This document shows, one piece after another, positions 32,225 through 42,233 of a DNA stretch of 64,000 bases. Origin of the DNA: Bermanella sp. WJH001 (GTDB taxonomy: Bacteria; Pseudomonadota; Gammaproteobacteria; Pseudomonadales; Oceanobacteraceae); the NCBI RefSeq assembly GCF_030070105.1, contig NZ_JASJOO010000002.1:806001-870000 (forward strand), in the 5' to 3' direction. A program made the position numbers and the translations under genes. Numbering within the stretch: position 1 is the stretch's first letter; each line of letters begins with the position of its first letter. The notes under the pieces are model-generated. The model was not told where the DNA came from. It searched no databases and worked only from the letters and a program-made list of their open reading frames with translations.

Positions 32225-32656
32225 TTAATTAATGCTGACTTTTATGGGCGACGGCTTTTCATGTTTCGCTTTAGGGATGGTAATTTCCAACACTCCATCA
32301 TTAAAACTGGCCGCGATTTTTTCAGCGTCTGCACTGTCGGGCAATGAAAAGCTGCGCGCAAATGAGCCATACGCTCTTTCAATTCGATGGGCTTTTTTAC
32401 TGCTTTGCTCATGTTTATTTTCACGCTGACCCGTTAGGGTCAAGACATTTTCATTAACATTAATTTCAATATCTTCTTTTTTCACGCCTGCCAATTCAGC
32501 ATGCACATGAAACGCATCATCACCTTCACTAACATCAACCACTGGGTGCCAATCTGCTTTTATCATGGCCTGGGTGATGGCTTTACTTTCTTGTGGGCGA
32601 TAACGATTTAATACTGTTTCCATTTCTGCAAATGGATCCCAAGTTGACACTCTCAT
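32225..32656 (-). CDS. Small heat shock protein, Hsp20/alpha-crystallin family
   Basis: This ATP-independent chaperone binds unfolding proteins. The 143-aa protein has the alpha-crystallin domain at about residues 35-130 (HAELAGVKKEDIEINV, LTLTGQREN, SFSLPDSADAEKIAASF) and a C-terminal LEITIPK carrying the I-x-I/V oligomerisation motif. A strong AGGAGG site precedes the ATG. A sigma32-like promoter is visible upstream, and a terminator downstream makes it monocistronic. Confidence 0.93.
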   Translation of the reverse strand: MRVSTWDPFAEMETVLNRYRPQESKAITQAMIKADWHPVVDVSEGDDAFHVHAELAGVKKEDIEINVNENVLTLTGQRENKHEQSSKKAHRIERAYGSFARSFSLPDSADAEKIAASFNDGVLEITIPKAKHEKPSPIKVSIN

Positions 32657-32694
32657 GTGAGCCTCCTATTTAAAATTCAATTTGCTCACAACCG

Positions 32695-32722
32695 ATATAT
32701 GATCAACAAAATCATTTTCAAG
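32695..32722 (-). promoter_or_regulatory. Sigma32-like promoter of hsp20
   Basis: On the minus strand the exact heat-shock -35 box CTTGAAA (32716-32722) is followed after 14 bp by CATATAT (32695-32701), a partial match to CCCCATNT. The TSS would be about 35 bp before the hsp20 ATG. Confidence 0.6.
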
Positions 32723-32870
32723 CGTTTTAAATAAACATTATTTTATTTAAATGATCACCATCAATTTTTCATACTTTTATTCATGACACTTAATTTTTTT
32801 GCATAAATATTGCCTTATGGGCAAACATATAAAATTCAAGATTTCATCTTTATATTTTTTAGCACTCACA

Positions 32871-32904
32871 AAAAAGCACCATATAACTGCTTATATGGTG
32901 CTTT
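32871..32904 (-). terminator. Terminator after acs
   Basis: AAAGCACCATATAA (32873-32886) pairs perfectly over 14 bp with TTATATGGTGCTTT (32891-32904), and the minus strand runs on into T residues. It begins about 25 bp past the acs stop. Confidence 0.85.
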
Positions 32905-32928
32905 AAATATCAAACTAATAGTCTAATT

Positions 32929-34878
32929 CTAGCTAGTGCTATGACGATTCTCGATTAACAGATCCACCACAGCAGGATCCGCTAAGGTGGATGTATCACC
33001 CAATGTGTCGATTTCATTGGCGGCTATTTTTCTTAAAATACGACGCATGATTTTACCACTGCGTGTTTTAGGTAGACCTGCTGTCAGCTGAATAATATCA
33101 GGTGTCGCTATGGCGCCAATTTCTCCACGTACCCAGGTTTTTAATTCAGCTTCTAATTCTGGCGTTGCTTCAATACCCGCTTTTAAAATCACATACGCAT
33201 AAATACCTTGGCCTTTGATATCATGGGGGTAACCCACAACGGCGGCTTCGGCAGTGTCTTTATGTGCAACTAAAGCGCTTTCAATTTCTGCGGTGCCCAT
33301 GCGGTGGCCTGAAACATTCAGTACATCATCTACACGACCTGTAATCCAAAAATAACCATCTTCATCACGGCGCACACCATCACCTGAAAAATATTTACCA
33401 GGAAAGGTTTTAAAATAGGTTTCAACAAAACGAGCATGATCACCATACACACTGCGCATTTGCCCAGGCCAGCTATCGAGCATCACAAGATTACCCTCAC
33501 AAGCCCCTTCTAAAATATTGCCTTCACCATCCACAATGGCCGCCGCCACACCTGGCAATGGTTTGGTTGCAGAACCTGGTTTTAAATCCGTGGCACCCGG
33601 TAATGGGCTAATTAAAATGCCGCCTGTTTCGGTTTGCCACCATGTATCCACGATTGGGCACTGACTATTGCCGATTGTTTTGAAATACCACTCCCACGCT
33701 TCTGGGTTGATGGGCTCTCCCACACTCCCCAACAATTTTAAGCTGCTACGAGTGGTACCTTGCACGGCTTTTTCGCCATGAGCCATCAATGCACGAATGG
33801 CTGTGGGGGCGGTGTATAAGGTATTGATTTGATGTTTATCCACCACTTGCGCCATACGACTTACATCAGGGTAATTGGGCACCCCTTCAAACAAAACCGT
33901 GGTTGCACCATTGGCTAACGGCCCATAAATCATATAACTGTGGCCTGTGATCCAGCCCACATCAGCGGTACACCAATAGACATCTCCGGCTGTGTAATTA
34001 AAGACATGCTCATGGGTATACGCAGCGTAAACTAAGTAACCGCCTGTAGTGTGCAAGACCCCTTTTGGTTTGCCTGTGCTGCCAGATGTATACAGAATAA
34101 ACATAGGGTCTTCTGCATTCATTGGCTCACATGGGCATTCGTCAGCAACCTGCTTGAGCATTTCACCGTATTCAACATCACGGCCTTCTTGCCAATGAAC
34201 GTTTATGCCTGTGCGCTTAACCATCAAAACTTTTTCAACGCACTGGGTGCCGGCTTTATTTAAAGCATCATCGACACTGGCTTTGAGCGGAATGGTTTTG
34301 CCACCGCGCACGCCTTCATCTGCGGTAATAATCCATTTACTGTTGCAGTCTTCAATGCGACCCGCTAACGCATCCGCACTAAAACCACCAAATACCACCG
34401 AATGGATGGCACCAATACGCGTACACGCCAACATGGCAAGACTTGCTTCAACAATCATCGGCATATACAAGGTAACCACATCGCCCTTTTGTACACCCAT
34501 TTCTTTTAAAATATTGGCAAAGCGAGACACTTGAAGGTGCAACTGCGCATAGGTCAGTTTGGTATCATCCGTTGGTTCATCACCTTCCCAGATAATGGCC
34601 ACATCATTGGCTTTGGCTGGCAGATGACGGTCAACACAGTTGTGACAGACATTTAAAACACCGTCGTAAAACCATTTGATGTGCAAATCTTCAGCTGCGT
34701 AACTCACATCTTTTACTTTGGTGTAAGGGGCAAACCAATCGAGTCGCTTGCCTTGCTCACCCCAAAATGCCTCGCTGTCGGAAATGGCATGGTCATATGC
34801 TTGCTGATATTGCTCAGCATTCATCAAGGCTTTATCTGCCCACGACTGACTCACTTTATGAATAGGATACTGGCTCAT
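32929..34878 (-). CDS. acs: Acetyl-CoA synthetase
   Basis: This enzyme activates acetate to acetyl-CoA through acetyl-AMP, feeding the TCA cycle and glyoxylate shunt. The 649-aa length is typical. Core motifs: [20 protein letters not shown] (A3), [26 protein letters not shown], and [17 protein letters not shown] near the C-terminus with the lysine that is reversibly acetylated in this family. It is monocistronic, divergent from the DUF2804 gene across a ~190-bp gap. Confidence 0.97.
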   Translation of the reverse strand: MSQYPIHKVSQSWADKALMNAEQYQQAYDHAISDSEAFWGEQGKRLDWFAPYTKVKDVSYAAEDLHIKWFYDGVLNVCHNCVDRHLPAKANDVAIIWEGDEPTDDTKLTYAQLHLQVSRFANILKEMGVQKGDVVTLYMPMIVEASLAMLACTRIGAIHSVVFGGFSADALAGRIEDCNSKWIITADEGVRGGKTIPLKASVDDALNKAGTQCVEKVLMVKRTGINVHWQEGRDVEYGEMLKQVADECPCEPMNAEDPMFILYTSGSTGKPKGVLHTTGGYLVYAAYTHEHVFNYTAGDVYWCTADVGWITGHSYMIYGPLANGATTVLFEGVPNYPDVSRMAQVVDKHQINTLYTAPTAIRALMAHGEKAVQGTTRSSLKLLGSVGEPINPEAWEWYFKTIGNSQCPIVDTWWQTETGGILISPLPGATDLKPGSATKPLPGVAAAIVDGEGNILEGACEGNLVMLDSWPGQMRSVYGDHARFVETYFKTFPGKYFSGDGVRRDEDGYFWITGRVDDVLNVSGHRMGTAEIESALVAHKDTAEAAVVGYPHDIKGQGIYAYVILKAGIEATPELEAELKTWVRGEIGAIATPDIIQLTAGLPKTRSGKIMRRILRKIAANEIDTLGDTSTLADPAVVDLLIENRHSTS

Positions 34879-35071
34879 TGTGATACCTAAAATTATTATT
34901 TTTGTTATTTATTAATGGGCTCCATTTAACCGATTCTCTTTCAGACATTCAACCAATAACGCCAGAATACAGCACTAAGGTGTCGCTATTTGCTCCCAAT
35001 ACTGGCTCTTAATACCCTAGTGCCAAAAATAGGGATTGATACACTGTCCGCAATCATAAAAAGGTATCACC

Positions 35072-36070
35072 ATGGACACACTTATTAATCGCCAAGGGCA
35101 AGTGAGTTTTGGGGTTTTTCCAACCAGCCCAAAAAACATTAACTACTTAGATTTTGATTTACGCAACAACATGGACAAAGCCATCAACGGCTTTCGAAAA
35201 AAGATGCGCTTCAATCAATTTCAGTTCATTGGTTTAACTGGTGATGATTTGATTCTTGGTGTCGCCATTGTGAATTTAAAATGGGTAAGCAACTGCTTTT
35301 TATATATTTACCAGCCCAGCACACAAACTTTTACTGAGTATTCTTGGCTCAAACCATTTGCGTTAAATACTCAAACCGATACTCAGCCTAACAATGGTTC
35401 ATGGTCATTCAAAAGTGGCCATAACCACATATCAATAACGAGCCTCGAGCATTTACGACAATTAAAAATCAGCTGCGGTAACGAACTCAATGTCGATGTA
35501 TCCATAAATGAAACTCAGTCTCCATTAGATGTATGTTGCCGTGCGGGTTATAACGGCTGGGTGTATACACAAAAAAATACTGCCCTGCCTTTTACAGGCC
35601 ACATTCAATGGCGCGGGCAAGATATCAATACTCAAGATCTGCTTGCCAGTGTGGATTGGTCTTGTGGGTACATGCGCCGTGAAACATTTTGGCACTGGGC
35701 AAGCTTGAGTCATAAAACTCAAAACGGTGACACGGTAGGTTTTAACCTAGCTGCCGGTGTCAATGAAACCAGCTATACCGAAAATGCACTTTGGATAAAC
35801 TCAGAAATGATTAAACTGGATCGGGCTGAATTTATCTTTGATCGATCCAATCGCATGGCCCCTTGGCAAATCAAAACCAGTGATGGGCACATTGATCTTA
35901 CGTTTACCCCAGCTGGTGAGCGCAAAGAGAAAATAAACGCAGGTCTAATTGCCTCCAATTTCACCCAAGTATTTGGTCGCTTCAATGGCAGCGTGAAGAA
36001 TTTACAAGGTGAGACTATATCCATCAGCAATGCCACTGGGTTCTGCGAAGACCATTTCGCCAAGTGGTAA
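35072..36070 (+). CDS. DUF2804 family protein
   Basis: This 332-aa protein resembles the DUF2804 family, with INRQGQVSFGVFPTSPKN at the N-terminus, FIGLTGDDLILGVAIVNLKW, and VDWSCGYMRRETFWHWASLS in the middle. The predicted fold is beta-rich, like distant tocopherol-cyclase/lipocalin-type proteins, with no transmembrane segment or signal peptide. The family has no established function. It is flanked by acs (divergent) and an RND pair (230 bp downstream); no operon link is clear. Confidence 0.85.
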   Translation: MDTLINRQGQVSFGVFPTSPKNINYLDFDLRNNMDKAINGFRKKMRFNQFQFIGLTGDDLILGVAIVNLKWVSNCFLYIYQPSTQTFTEYSWLKPFALNTQTDTQPNNGSWSFKSGHNHISITSLEHLRQLKISCGNELNVDVSINETQSPLDVCCRAGYNGWVYTQKNTALPFTGHIQWRGQDINTQDLLASVDWSCGYMRRETFWHWASLSHKTQNGDTVGFNLAAGVNETSYTENALWINSEMIKLDRAEFIFDRSNRMAPWQIKTSDGHIDLTFTPAGERKEKINAGLIASNFTQVFGRFNGSVKNLQGETISISNATGFCEDHFAKW

Positions 36071-36076
36071 CTGCCG

Positions 36077-36106
36077 ATATGTGGGTAGGAATCACCACCC
36101 ACATAT
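36077..36106. terminator. Hairpin downstream of the DUF2804 gene
   Basis: ATATGTGGGT (36077-36086) pairs perfectly with ACCCACATAT (36097-36106), 6 bp past the stop codon. There is no strong T run, so it may terminate poorly or stabilise the message. Confidence 0.55.
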
Positions 36107-36299
36107 TCCAAATAGCAATATAAAGCCAACCAAACCTCTTTTTAATACACATCTCGCCTATACAATACAAAGCAATCCTTTCATGATTCATTAAGTTGAT
36201 ATATATTAGATAATTCTAATTTAGATAAACCTAAAGTTTATCACTAATATTCTAGCCAGCCTCTTCTACACTTATTAAGGCACAAAACAGGATGAATAT

Positions 36300-37340
36300 A
36301 TGAAACACGCTCGTTTACTGGCCGGCTGCCTTGCCATTGCAGCTACATTTAGCAACAGCGCTTGGTCTCAGGACATCACAACAACGCAAGCCAACCTACA
36401 AAGCTTGCCAAGCTGGTTTACCGTTGAAGCGGAAATTGAAGCGGTGAATCAAGCCACCATTAGTGCTCAAACCAGTGGCCGTGTGCAGTCCATCGAAGTG
36501 GACGTAAACGATTATGTGCAAACCGGTGATTTAATCATTCAGTTGCGCAACAAACAGCAAAAAGCAGCCGTTGCTCAAGCAACGGCTGGTTTAAACCAAG
36601 CACAAGCCTTAAGTGATGATGCTCAATCACAACTTAAACGAGCCACACCATTGTTTGAACAAGGCTCTGTTTCAAAAGGCCAATTCGATACCATTAAGGC
36701 CAATGCCGCGTCTGCCGCTGCGCAAGTCAAAGCTTCGCAAGCGTTATTGGCACAAGCACAAGAGCAATTTTCATATACACAAATTCGAGCCCCCTATGCT
36801 GGTATTGTTAAATCGCGCTTGGTAGAAGTGGGCGAAAGTGTTAACCCAGGCACGCCATTAATGACCGGCCTTTCTCTAAATAAATTACGTGCAGTTGCCC
36901 ATTTACCACAACGCTTTATTGCAAAGGTAAACCCTGAGACACAATTACAGGTTATCCACCAAGATAAAATCCTGCCCTCTACTAAGGTCACCGTATTCCC
37001 TTTTGCCGACTCAAATAGTCACAGCTTTAAAATACGCGCGGATATTGATGCCCAAGATGCAGGGCTATTTCCTGGTATGTGGGTGAAGCTGAACATACCA
37101 AGCGACGAGCAAACATCTATTCACATTCCAGAGTCAGCAATCGTTTATAAAGGTGAAGCAAGTTATGTTTACATTAAAAATCAACATCAATTTTCACTTA
37201 GACAAGTTCGTTTAGGTGCAAAACAATTGGCACATAACAAACAAAATAAACCCGCCACCATAGAAGTATTAGCGGGCATCCAAGACGGTGATGAAATTGC
37301 CACCAACCCTGCTCAAGTTTTAGCTGCGCAGGAGATTTAA
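36300..37340 (+). CDS. RND efflux periplasmic adaptor (membrane fusion protein)
   Basis: This 346-aa adaptor has a signal peptide (KHARLLAGCLAIAATFSNSAWS), a barrel-sandwich/lipoyl segment (TISAQTSGRVQSIEVDVND), an alpha-hairpin at about residues 95-165 and a second lipoyl half with YTQIRAPYAGIVKSRLVEVG, followed by a beta-barrel domain. It would link an RND pump to an outer-membrane channel. AGGA precedes the ATG. The permease gene starts 1 bp after the stop, so the two are coupled. No outer-membrane factor gene follows. Confidence 0.93.
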   Translation: MKHARLLAGCLAIAATFSNSAWSQDITTTQANLQSLPSWFTVEAEIEAVNQATISAQTSGRVQSIEVDVNDYVQTGDLIIQLRNKQQKAAVAQATAGLNQAQALSDDAQSQLKRATPLFEQGSVSKGQFDTIKANAASAAAQVKASQALLAQAQEQFSYTQIRAPYAGIVKSRLVEVGESVNPGTPLMTGLSLNKLRAVAHLPQRFIAKVNPETQLQVIHQDKILPSTKVTVFPFADSNSHSFKIRADIDAQDAGLFPGMWVKLNIPSDEQTSIHIPESAIVYKGEASYVYIKNQHQFSLRQVRLGAKQLAHNKQNKPATIEVLAGIQDGDEIATNPAQVLAAQEI

Positions 37341-37341
37341 C

Positions 37342-40300
37342 ATGACCCAAGCGCAACAAAATAATGATCAGCCACTTGGCATTAGTGGACGTTTAGCCAA
37401 AACGTTTCAAAACAATGCCATTACGCCTTTGCTTGCGATATTTGGATTGCTACTTGGCTTTTTTGCCATCATGGTGACACCAAAAGAAGAAGAGCCACAA
37501 ATTGATGTGACTTTTGCCAATGTTTACATCGCTTTTCCAGGTGCATCCGCCAAAGAAGTGGAAAGCTTAATCAGCACCCCAGCTGAACAAGTTCTTAGCG
37601 AAATAAATGGCGTTGATGATATTTACAGTGTTTCACGCCCGGGCATGGCGATATTAACCGTGGCTTTTGAGGTGGGATTAAAACGCGAAACCGCCATCTT
37701 GAATTTGTACAATCAGGTTTACAGTCATCAAGACTGGCTACCAACAAATCTTGGGGCCTCTCAGCCCATTATTAAACCTCAAGGCATTGATGATGTGCCG
37801 ATTATGTCATTAACGCTAACAAGTCATGATCCCTCGACATCAACCCAACAACTGACTGAGCTTGCCCATGCATTAGAAGTTGAATTAAAACGCATCGACG
37901 GTACCCGTGACATATACACCATTGGCGCTCAAAACGATGTGGTTAATGTTCGCCTTGACCCTATTCGCTTAAGCGCTTATTCCATTACCATTGACGACGT
38001 AGCAAATACATTATTAAACGCAAACGCCAGTGCACCTAATCGCAATGTATACAAACAGCAAGCTTATATCCAAGTGCAAGCGGGTAACTTTTTATCAAGC
38101 GCCAGTGAAATCAAACAACTGGTCATTGGTCTTGCCAAAAATGGCAGCCCGGTTTATTTGTCTGATGTGGCTGACATTATTCACAGTGCTGACATTCCCG
38201 AATCCCAAGTATTACACTTTGAACAAGGTAACCGTGCTAATCAATCTGCGGTTACCATCGCGATCGCAAAACAACCGGGAAAAAATGCATTTGATATCAC
38301 CAGTGACATTGAAAAAAGACTGGCGCAGCTTTCAAATATTGTCATACCAGATAATATTCAAGTCAGCGTGACTCGCAATTACGGTGACACCGCTAAAGAT
38401 AAAAGTGACAAATTAATTGCCAAGTTACTGTTCGCAACTGCGGCTGTGGTGGTTTTAGTATTAGCCACCATGAGCTGGCGAGAAGCCATCATCGTCGGTG
38501 GTGCCATTTTTATCACCCTTGCTATTACCTTATTTGCTAGCTGGGCATGGGGCTTTACCCTTAATCGCATTTCACTATTCGCACTGATATTCAGCATCGG
38601 TATTTTAGTGGATGACGCCATCGTAGTGGTTGAAAATATTCATCGACATTTGCATATGGGCGGTAAAAAAATACTCGAGGTCATTCCCACAGCGGTAGAC
38701 GAAGTTGGTGGCCCTACTATCTTGGCAACCTTCACCGTAATTGCCGCATTAATGCCGATGGCGTTTGTAAGCGGATTAATGGGGCCTTACATGAGCCCTA
38801 TTCCTATTAATGCAAGCACCGGCATGCTTATTTCATTGGCTATCGCTTTTATTGTCACCCCTTGGTTATCGTTTAAATTATTAGCAAACCAACTGGCAAA
38901 CAATGAACAATCGCATATTCATAACAAAGAAAAAGCAGAAGATAATAAAACCTATCAGTTATTTAATAAAATTATGCGCCCTTTAATTGAAGGTGAAAAG
39001 GCAGCAAAAAACCGTTTGAAAATGCTGGCTCTGGTCATTGGTTTAATTCTTTTATCGGTGTCGTTACCGGTTATGAAAATCGTGGCATTAAAAATGTTGC
39101 CTTTTGATAACAAATCCGAATTCCAAGTCATTGTAGATATGCCAGAAGGCACTCCAATGGAAGAAACACTGGTTGCACTCGAAGCACTAGGTGAAGAATT
39201 AAAAGCCAGTCAATACGTGAAGGATTTTCAATTATATGCAGGCACCAACGCCCCTATCAATTTTAATGGTTTAATTCGCCAATATTACTTACGTAATGAG
39301 CCACATATGGGCGACATACAGGTTAACCTAGTGGGCAAAGACCAGCGCGATTTACAAAGCCATGATATTGCCATGGCACTGCGTCCAAAACTTCAAGTCA
39401 TCGGCAAGCAATATAATGCCAATGTGAAAATTGCCGAAGTACCGCCGGGCCCGCCTGTTATGGCACCCATTGTGGCTGAGGTTTATGGTGTGAATTACGA
39501 AGAGCAAATAAAAACTGCAAAAAGCTTACGTGCTTTATTTGAAAACACAGCAGACATTATTGACATTGATGACAGCATTGAAGCGGCACAACAAAAAACT
39601 GTAATTGAGATTGATCGCCAAAAAGCGGCTCAGCTTGGCGTCCCTTATGCCCGTATTGTATCAGCATTGGATACGGCGATTAGTGGCAAAGATGTGAGCT
39701 TTTTACATTCACCACAAAGCAAATACGCAACCCCCATTCGCTTAGAATACAATGAAGCCGACAAAGCAAACTGGCAAATATTATTAAATACCAAAGTCAG
39801 AAGCATCACCGGCCAAATGGTATCGATCGCCGATATGGTGACACTTAACCATGGCACCATTGATCATACTATTTACCATAAAAACTTATTGCCTGTGGTA
39901 TTTGTCAACGCTGATATGGCCGGCAAATTAGACAGCCCACTTTATGGCTTATTTGATATGTCATTTAAAATGAATGATGCAAAAACAAGTGGGGATGGCT
40001 TTGGCCCTGAGCAATACTTTATCAATCAACCACAAGTGACCAACCAACCATCCATTAAATGGGATGGTGAATGGCAAATCACCTATGAAACCTTTCGCGA
40101 TATGGGCATTGCGTATGGCGTGGGCATGATTTTGATCTATTTATTGGTGGTCGCTCAATTTAAAAGTTATTTAGTGCCACTGATCATCATGGCTCCTATT
40201 CCACTAACCATCATTGGTGTGATGCCGGGCCATGCATTATTTGGCGCACAGTTCACCGCCACCAGTATGATTGGCATGATTGCCTTAGCGGGCATCATTG

Positions 40301-40572
40301 TGAGGAACTCCATACTACTGGTGGATTTTATTAACCAAGAATTAGAAAAAGACACAGATTTAGTTGAAGCGGCTATAAACAGCGCTGCCGTGCGCACAAA
40401 ACCCATTTTATTAACCGGTGTGGCCGCCATGACGGGGGCATTTTTTATTCTTGATGATCCGATTTTTAATGGCTTAGCCATTAGTTTAATTTTTGGCATT
40501 TTAATCAGCACACTGTTTACGCTGATATTAATTCCTATGTTGTATTTTGTTTATAAGAAACGGAATGCTTAA
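37342..40572 (+). CDS. RND efflux permease (AcrB-like superfamily)
   Basis: This 1076-aa inner-membrane proton/substrate antiporter has the two-fold RND layout: TM1 near residues 28-45, a periplasmic loop, TM2-6 with ILVDDAIVVVENIHRHL containing the proton-relay Asp pair, a central linker, TM7 near 560, a second loop and TM8-12 at the C-terminus (GMIALAGIIVRNSILLVDFI). A GAGCACGGGC-like multidrug-specific set cannot be read by eye, so substrates are unknown. The loop region lacks the long insert of some heavy-metal pumps. It is coupled to the adaptor upstream. Confidence 0.94.
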   Translation: MTQAQQNNDQPLGISGRLAKTFQNNAITPLLAIFGLLLGFFAIMVTPKEEEPQIDVTFANVYIAFPGASAKEVESLISTPAEQVLSEINGVDDIYSVSRPGMAILTVAFEVGLKRETAILNLYNQVYSHQDWLPTNLGASQPIIKPQGIDDVPIMSLTLTSHDPSTSTQQLTELAHALEVELKRIDGTRDIYTIGAQNDVVNVRLDPIRLSAYSITIDDVANTLLNANASAPNRNVYKQQAYIQVQAGNFLSSASEIKQLVIGLAKNGSPVYLSDVADIIHSADIPESQVLHFEQGNRANQSAVTIAIAKQPGKNAFDITSDIEKRLAQLSNIVIPDNIQVSVTRNYGDTAKDKSDKLIAKLLFATAAVVVLVLATMSWREAIIVGGAIFITLAITLFASWAWGFTLNRISLFALIFSIGILVDDAIVVVENIHRHLHMGGKKILEVIPTAVDEVGGPTILATFTVIAALMPMAFVSGLMGPYMSPIPINASTGMLISLAIAFIVTPWLSFKLLANQLANNEQSHIHNKEKAEDNKTYQLFNKIMRPLIEGEKAAKNRLKMLALVIGLILLSVSLPVMKIVALKMLPFDNKSEFQVIVDMPEGTPMEETLVALEALGEELKASQYVKDFQLYAGTNAPINFNGLIRQYYLRNEPHMGDIQVNLVGKDQRDLQSHDIAMALRPKLQVIGKQYNANVKIAEVPPGPPVMAPIVAEVYGVNYEEQIKTAKSLRALFENTADIIDIDDSIEAAQQKTVIEIDRQKAAQLGVPYARIVSALDTAISGKDVSFLHSPQSKYATPIRLEYNEADKANWQILLNTKVRSITGQMVSIADMVTLNHGTIDHTIYHKNLLPVVFVNADMAGKLDSPLYGLFDMSFKMNDAKTSGDGFGPEQYFINQPQVTNQPSIKWDGEWQITYETFRDMGIAYGVGMILIYLLVVAQFKSYLVPLIIMAPIPLTIIGVMPGHALFGAQFTATSMIGMIALAGIIVRNSILLVDFINQELEKDTDLVEAAINSAAVRTKPILLTGVAAMTGAFFILDDPIFNGLAISLIFGILISTLFTLILIPMLYFVYKKRNA

Positions 40573-40581
40573 TTGGGAACA

Positions 40582-40610
40582 GTAGACGGTAGACGGTAGA
40601 CGGTAGACGG
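40582..40610. repeat. Heptanucleotide tandem repeat (GTAGACG)4
   Basis: Four perfect tandem copies of GTAGACG occupy 40582-40609, starting 10 bp after the RND permease stop and directly before a compound inverted repeat. Period 7 in non-coding DNA could be a polymorphic locus. Confidence 0.9.
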
Positions 40611-40615
40611 GGCAT

Positions 40616-40713
40616 CGTAGGATGGGTTAGCGCGAAGCGTAACCCATCATTTAATTTAAACCTTACCTGATGGGTTACGATTTTTACTTCGTTCAAATCT
40701 AACCCATCCTACG
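40616..40713. repeat. Compound inverted repeat, REP/BIME-like pair
   Basis: CGTAGGATGGGTTAG (40616-40630) is the exact inverse of CTAACCCATCCTACG (40699-40713). Inside, CGTAACCCATCA (40638-40649) is the inverse of TGATGGGTTACG (40668-40679). Each arm is also a hairpin by itself (GATGGGTTA ... TAACCCATC). This nested layout is that of two REP elements in opposite orientation; similar GGATGGGTTA-type repeats are common in gammaproteobacterial genomes. Confidence 0.85.
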
Positions 40714-40893
40714 CCCTATCAGTGATTCAAAATCGTACGAACCCGCCCTGTGCGTTCAAGCCAATCATGACCACGCGGGCATGTTAGTCCTGCTTCACTT
40801 TCTTTGAGTAAGAGATTCACATTAATCTCTTTTGTCTTTAGGTGTATTGAGTCGTATCCTTAGCCCAATTTTATATTTGTAAGAGTATTCAAT
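40714..40893. other. Gene-free leader before the 400-aa gene
   Basis: No gene is seen. The stretch contains AGAGATTCACATTAATCTCT (40807-40826 region), a short imperfect inverted repeat followed by TTTTGTCTTT, which could be a plus-strand terminator-like or regulatory hairpin. No promoter box is clear. Confidence 0.35.
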
Positions 40894-42096
40894 GTGTCTG
40901 GTTATTGGTTTGTAAGTGTTCTAAGTTGCTTGTTCTTAGTAGAAGCATTTGCTCAAGAAACGGCCCCTTTACCTGAAGCGAATCAATTACCTGAACTTGC
41001 TCGTACTTTGAGTGCCTCCTCTTCACGGGATAACTTTTTTTATTTTAATCAACCCTATGGCAGCGAGTCACAATTTGGCCCACTTAATGTGTGGGTAAAT
41101 GTGGGTTTGGTGGTACCAGGGCGATTGGGCACACAACCTCAATTAGATGAGATTAATTACGCTAAAGGCTGGCAACAGCTTAAAAGTAGTTTAAAAAATC
41201 AAAGGGATGTATTAGATGAATCTGGCGGTACCAACGAATCATTAAAAAAAGAGTTCATTCCTTTTGCTCACCCATCTGGTGCGTGGCTTCCTAATTATTT
41301 TTTGCACCTTTTAGGTGAGGGCATGCTATCGCGAAAGTTAGAAGAGTATTATTTATCACAAGAAGGTAACAGCCCACTACAAGCCAAGATCAAAGCCATC
41401 ATTACGTTGGCCGCCGCTCAAGCGACCAATGAAGTAGTGGAATACGAACTGCCTTGGGAACAAAGATTAGACCCTCTGGCTGATTTTTATTTTAACTTAG
41501 CCGGCATCATTGCCTTTTCGTTTGATGAAGTCGCTCAACTGTTTAGTAACGATTACCTTGATTATTACTACTGGCCAGGCCAACCCATTATTGACTTACA
41601 AGACGGGGCTTTGTTTAACCAAGGGGAGCAATATTACTTTAGGAGTAAACTGGGGTTTGATACCCAAACCAGTTTAGCCATCATCAGTGGCATGCCTGCA
41701 ACGGGTTTAGGCATATCTTATCCTGTTACTATGGACGATCAGCTGAGTGTTTTATTCGCAACCGATGTTGCGGTGAGTCATCCTCACGAAACAGTGGATT
41801 CATTAGAACGAGGCACAGATTTTACAGCCAGCGAAATTGCCAAACTTTATAATCAATCCCTAAATATCTATTGGGACAAAAAGGGCTCATTGATGGGCAG
41901 TGTTGCCCTCAGCTACCACCCGTTTTATCAGGTGAGTATGAACCTTTACCCTCAAACCTACCCAGGCCTAAGTGTGGCTGGTATTGCTTTGGCTGATCTT
42001 GGTATTGGAGGCTATTTAATCGCATCACAAGGCGGGGCCAACAGTATTGGCCTAACATTGAGCCTCTCCCCTGTCATGTTTGGCATTCGCCGCTAA
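40894..42096 (+). CDS. Secreted hypothetical protein, 400 aa
   Basis: Not recognised. The start is GTG 40894 with AAGAG upstream; an ATG two bases earlier is out of frame and stops after seven codons. The N-terminus has a signal peptide (SGYWFVSVLSCLFLVEAFA). The mature part is rich in aromatic residues and polar segments, with a C-terminal half of alternating short hydrophobic stretches (LGISYPVTMDDQLSVLFA, GSLMGSVALSYHPFYQVSM) and a C-terminal SLSPVMFGIRR, suggesting an outer-membrane beta-barrel or periplasmic protein. It follows the RND pair beyond a repeat-containing gap. Confidence 0.7.
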   Translation: MSGYWFVSVLSCLFLVEAFAQETAPLPEANQLPELARTLSASSSRDNFFYFNQPYGSESQFGPLNVWVNVGLVVPGRLGTQPQLDEINYAKGWQQLKSSLKNQRDVLDESGGTNESLKKEFIPFAHPSGAWLPNYFLHLLGEGMLSRKLEEYYLSQEGNSPLQAKIKAIITLAAAQATNEVVEYELPWEQRLDPLADFYFNLAGIIAFSFDEVAQLFSNDYLDYYYWPGQPIIDLQDGALFNQGEQYYFRSKLGFDTQTSLAIISGMPATGLGISYPVTMDDQLSVLFATDVAVSHPHETVDSLERGTDFTASEIAKLYNQSLNIYWDKKGSLMGSVALSYHPFYQVSMNLYPQTYPGLSVAGIALADLGIGGYLIASQGGANSIGLTLSLSPVMFGIRR

Positions 42097-42233
42097 CTCT
42101 CAATGGCAGCTTAATCGTTTTGCCACACCAGAAGTTGATTGGTCATAACTTCAAAATATATAAGAAATACTAAGATTTGCCCTACCTTATTCGAACCCTT
42201 GTCTATACTAAAAATGGAGATAAAGGGGGAATT

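Noticed and set aside
35014-35034. TGGCAC on the minus strand upstream of acs as a sigma54 box
   Set aside because: The -12 TTGC element is absent at the required spacing; the CCCTA/TAGGG arms around it are only 5 bp.
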